Shown here in pieces: positions 50,956-51,028 of a DNA stretch of 51,028 nt. The first letter of the stretch is position 1. Every line of letters begins with the position of its first letter. Both the position numbers and the translations under genes were made by a program. The notes under the pieces were generated by a model. That model was given only the letters and a program-made list of their open reading frames with translations, was not told the DNA's origin and ran no database searches. The DNA comes from Gemmataceae bacterium (GTDB lineage Bacteria > Planctomycetota > Planctomycetia > Gemmatales > Gemmataceae), in NCBI GenBank assembly GCA_019748295.1, contig JAIEPT010000326.1:1-51028 (forward strand), written 5' to 3'.

Positions 50956-51028
50956 GTGCGCCGTGCAAAGGCGCTGGTTTTCAGTGGGTGCGAATCCCAC
51001 CCGGCAGCTTGGTCATTCTAGCCGGTAG
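50956..51028 (+). mobile_element. 5' end of a group II intron, running off the right edge
   Basis: GTGCGCCGTGCAAAGGCGC starts at 50956, followed by TGGGTGCGAATCCCACCCGG and AGCCGGTAG. It matches the minus-strand sequence 94-1 at most positions (same GTGCGCCGTG start, same TGGGTGCGAATCCC hairpin) but with several differences, so the two are related, not identical, copies. The rest of the intron is outside the window. Confidence 0.55.

Noticed and set aside
50985-51005. T-arm-like hairpin (GTGGG TGCGAAT CCCAC) as a tRNA
   Set aside because: No acceptor, D or anticodon arms fit around it, and the second copy at the left end shows it belongs to the intron 5' region.

Overview
The window reads as high-GC chromosomal DNA of a planctomycete, most likely a Gemmata-like member of the Gemmatales. 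The reasons are a secreted Gly/His-rich protein with the planctomycete TIGR03000-type repeat, a Ser/Thr kinase with a long extracytoplasmic part, Tat-exported sugar-phosphate isomerase-like proteins, a GspE-type ATPase with N-terminal membrane segments, and many palindromic repeats between genes. No rRNA, tRNA or CRISPR array was seen. Both ends of the window carry the 5' end of a group II intron, pointing outward, so this may be a whole contig cut at multicopy introns.

Layout: 1-2.7 kb is a mobile-element graveyard (group II intron end, reverse-transcriptase relic, RAYT-derived miniature element, a frameshifted REP-associated transposase) around one secreted TIGR03000-type gene. 2.9-17.5 kb, all on the plus strand, is a heavy-metal-type efflux island: a Cys-rich secreted protein, a MacAB-like ABC exporter with two different FtsX-type permeases, a lipoprotein, an exported HMA metal-binding protein, a TolC/CusC-type outer-membrane factor, a second Cys/His-rich secreted protein, a CusB/CzcB adaptor, a CusA/CzcA pump and a lipoprotein. 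The pump carries an insertion of about 140 residues that resembles the domain of that final lipoprotein.

17.6-27 kb holds a CHAD protein, a lipase-like hydrolase, a receiver/HD-GYP protein, a large membrane Ser/Thr kinase, a secreted alpha/beta hydrolase and a motA-motB-like pair whose MotB has no peptidoglycan-binding domain. 27.2-30.5 kb is a minus-strand run: VTC-domain protein, DUF4956 membrane protein, CotH-like protein and RdgB. 31-44.7 kb is mostly housekeeping or single genes: TetR regulator, nitrilase-family amidase, GT87-like transferase, GntR/LacI-type regulator, rluB-pyrK, STAS protein, two isomerase-like proteins, thioredoxin-fold protein, Xer recombinase, GIY-YIG and CvpA proteins.

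44.8-47.8 kb is visibly poorer in GC. It holds a minus-strand operon with an orphan RHS C-terminal toxin-like protein followed by three tandem paralogues with HEAT-like repeats, two of them frameshifted. This looks like a polymorphic toxin cassette with a duplicated, decaying immunity array and is the best candidate for an undescribed system. It is followed (upstream in the transcript) by a transglutaminase-like gene and a GspE/PilB-type ATPase at 48.9-50.7 kb. Almost every intergenic gap holds one of at least six palindromic repeat families, some nested inside others.
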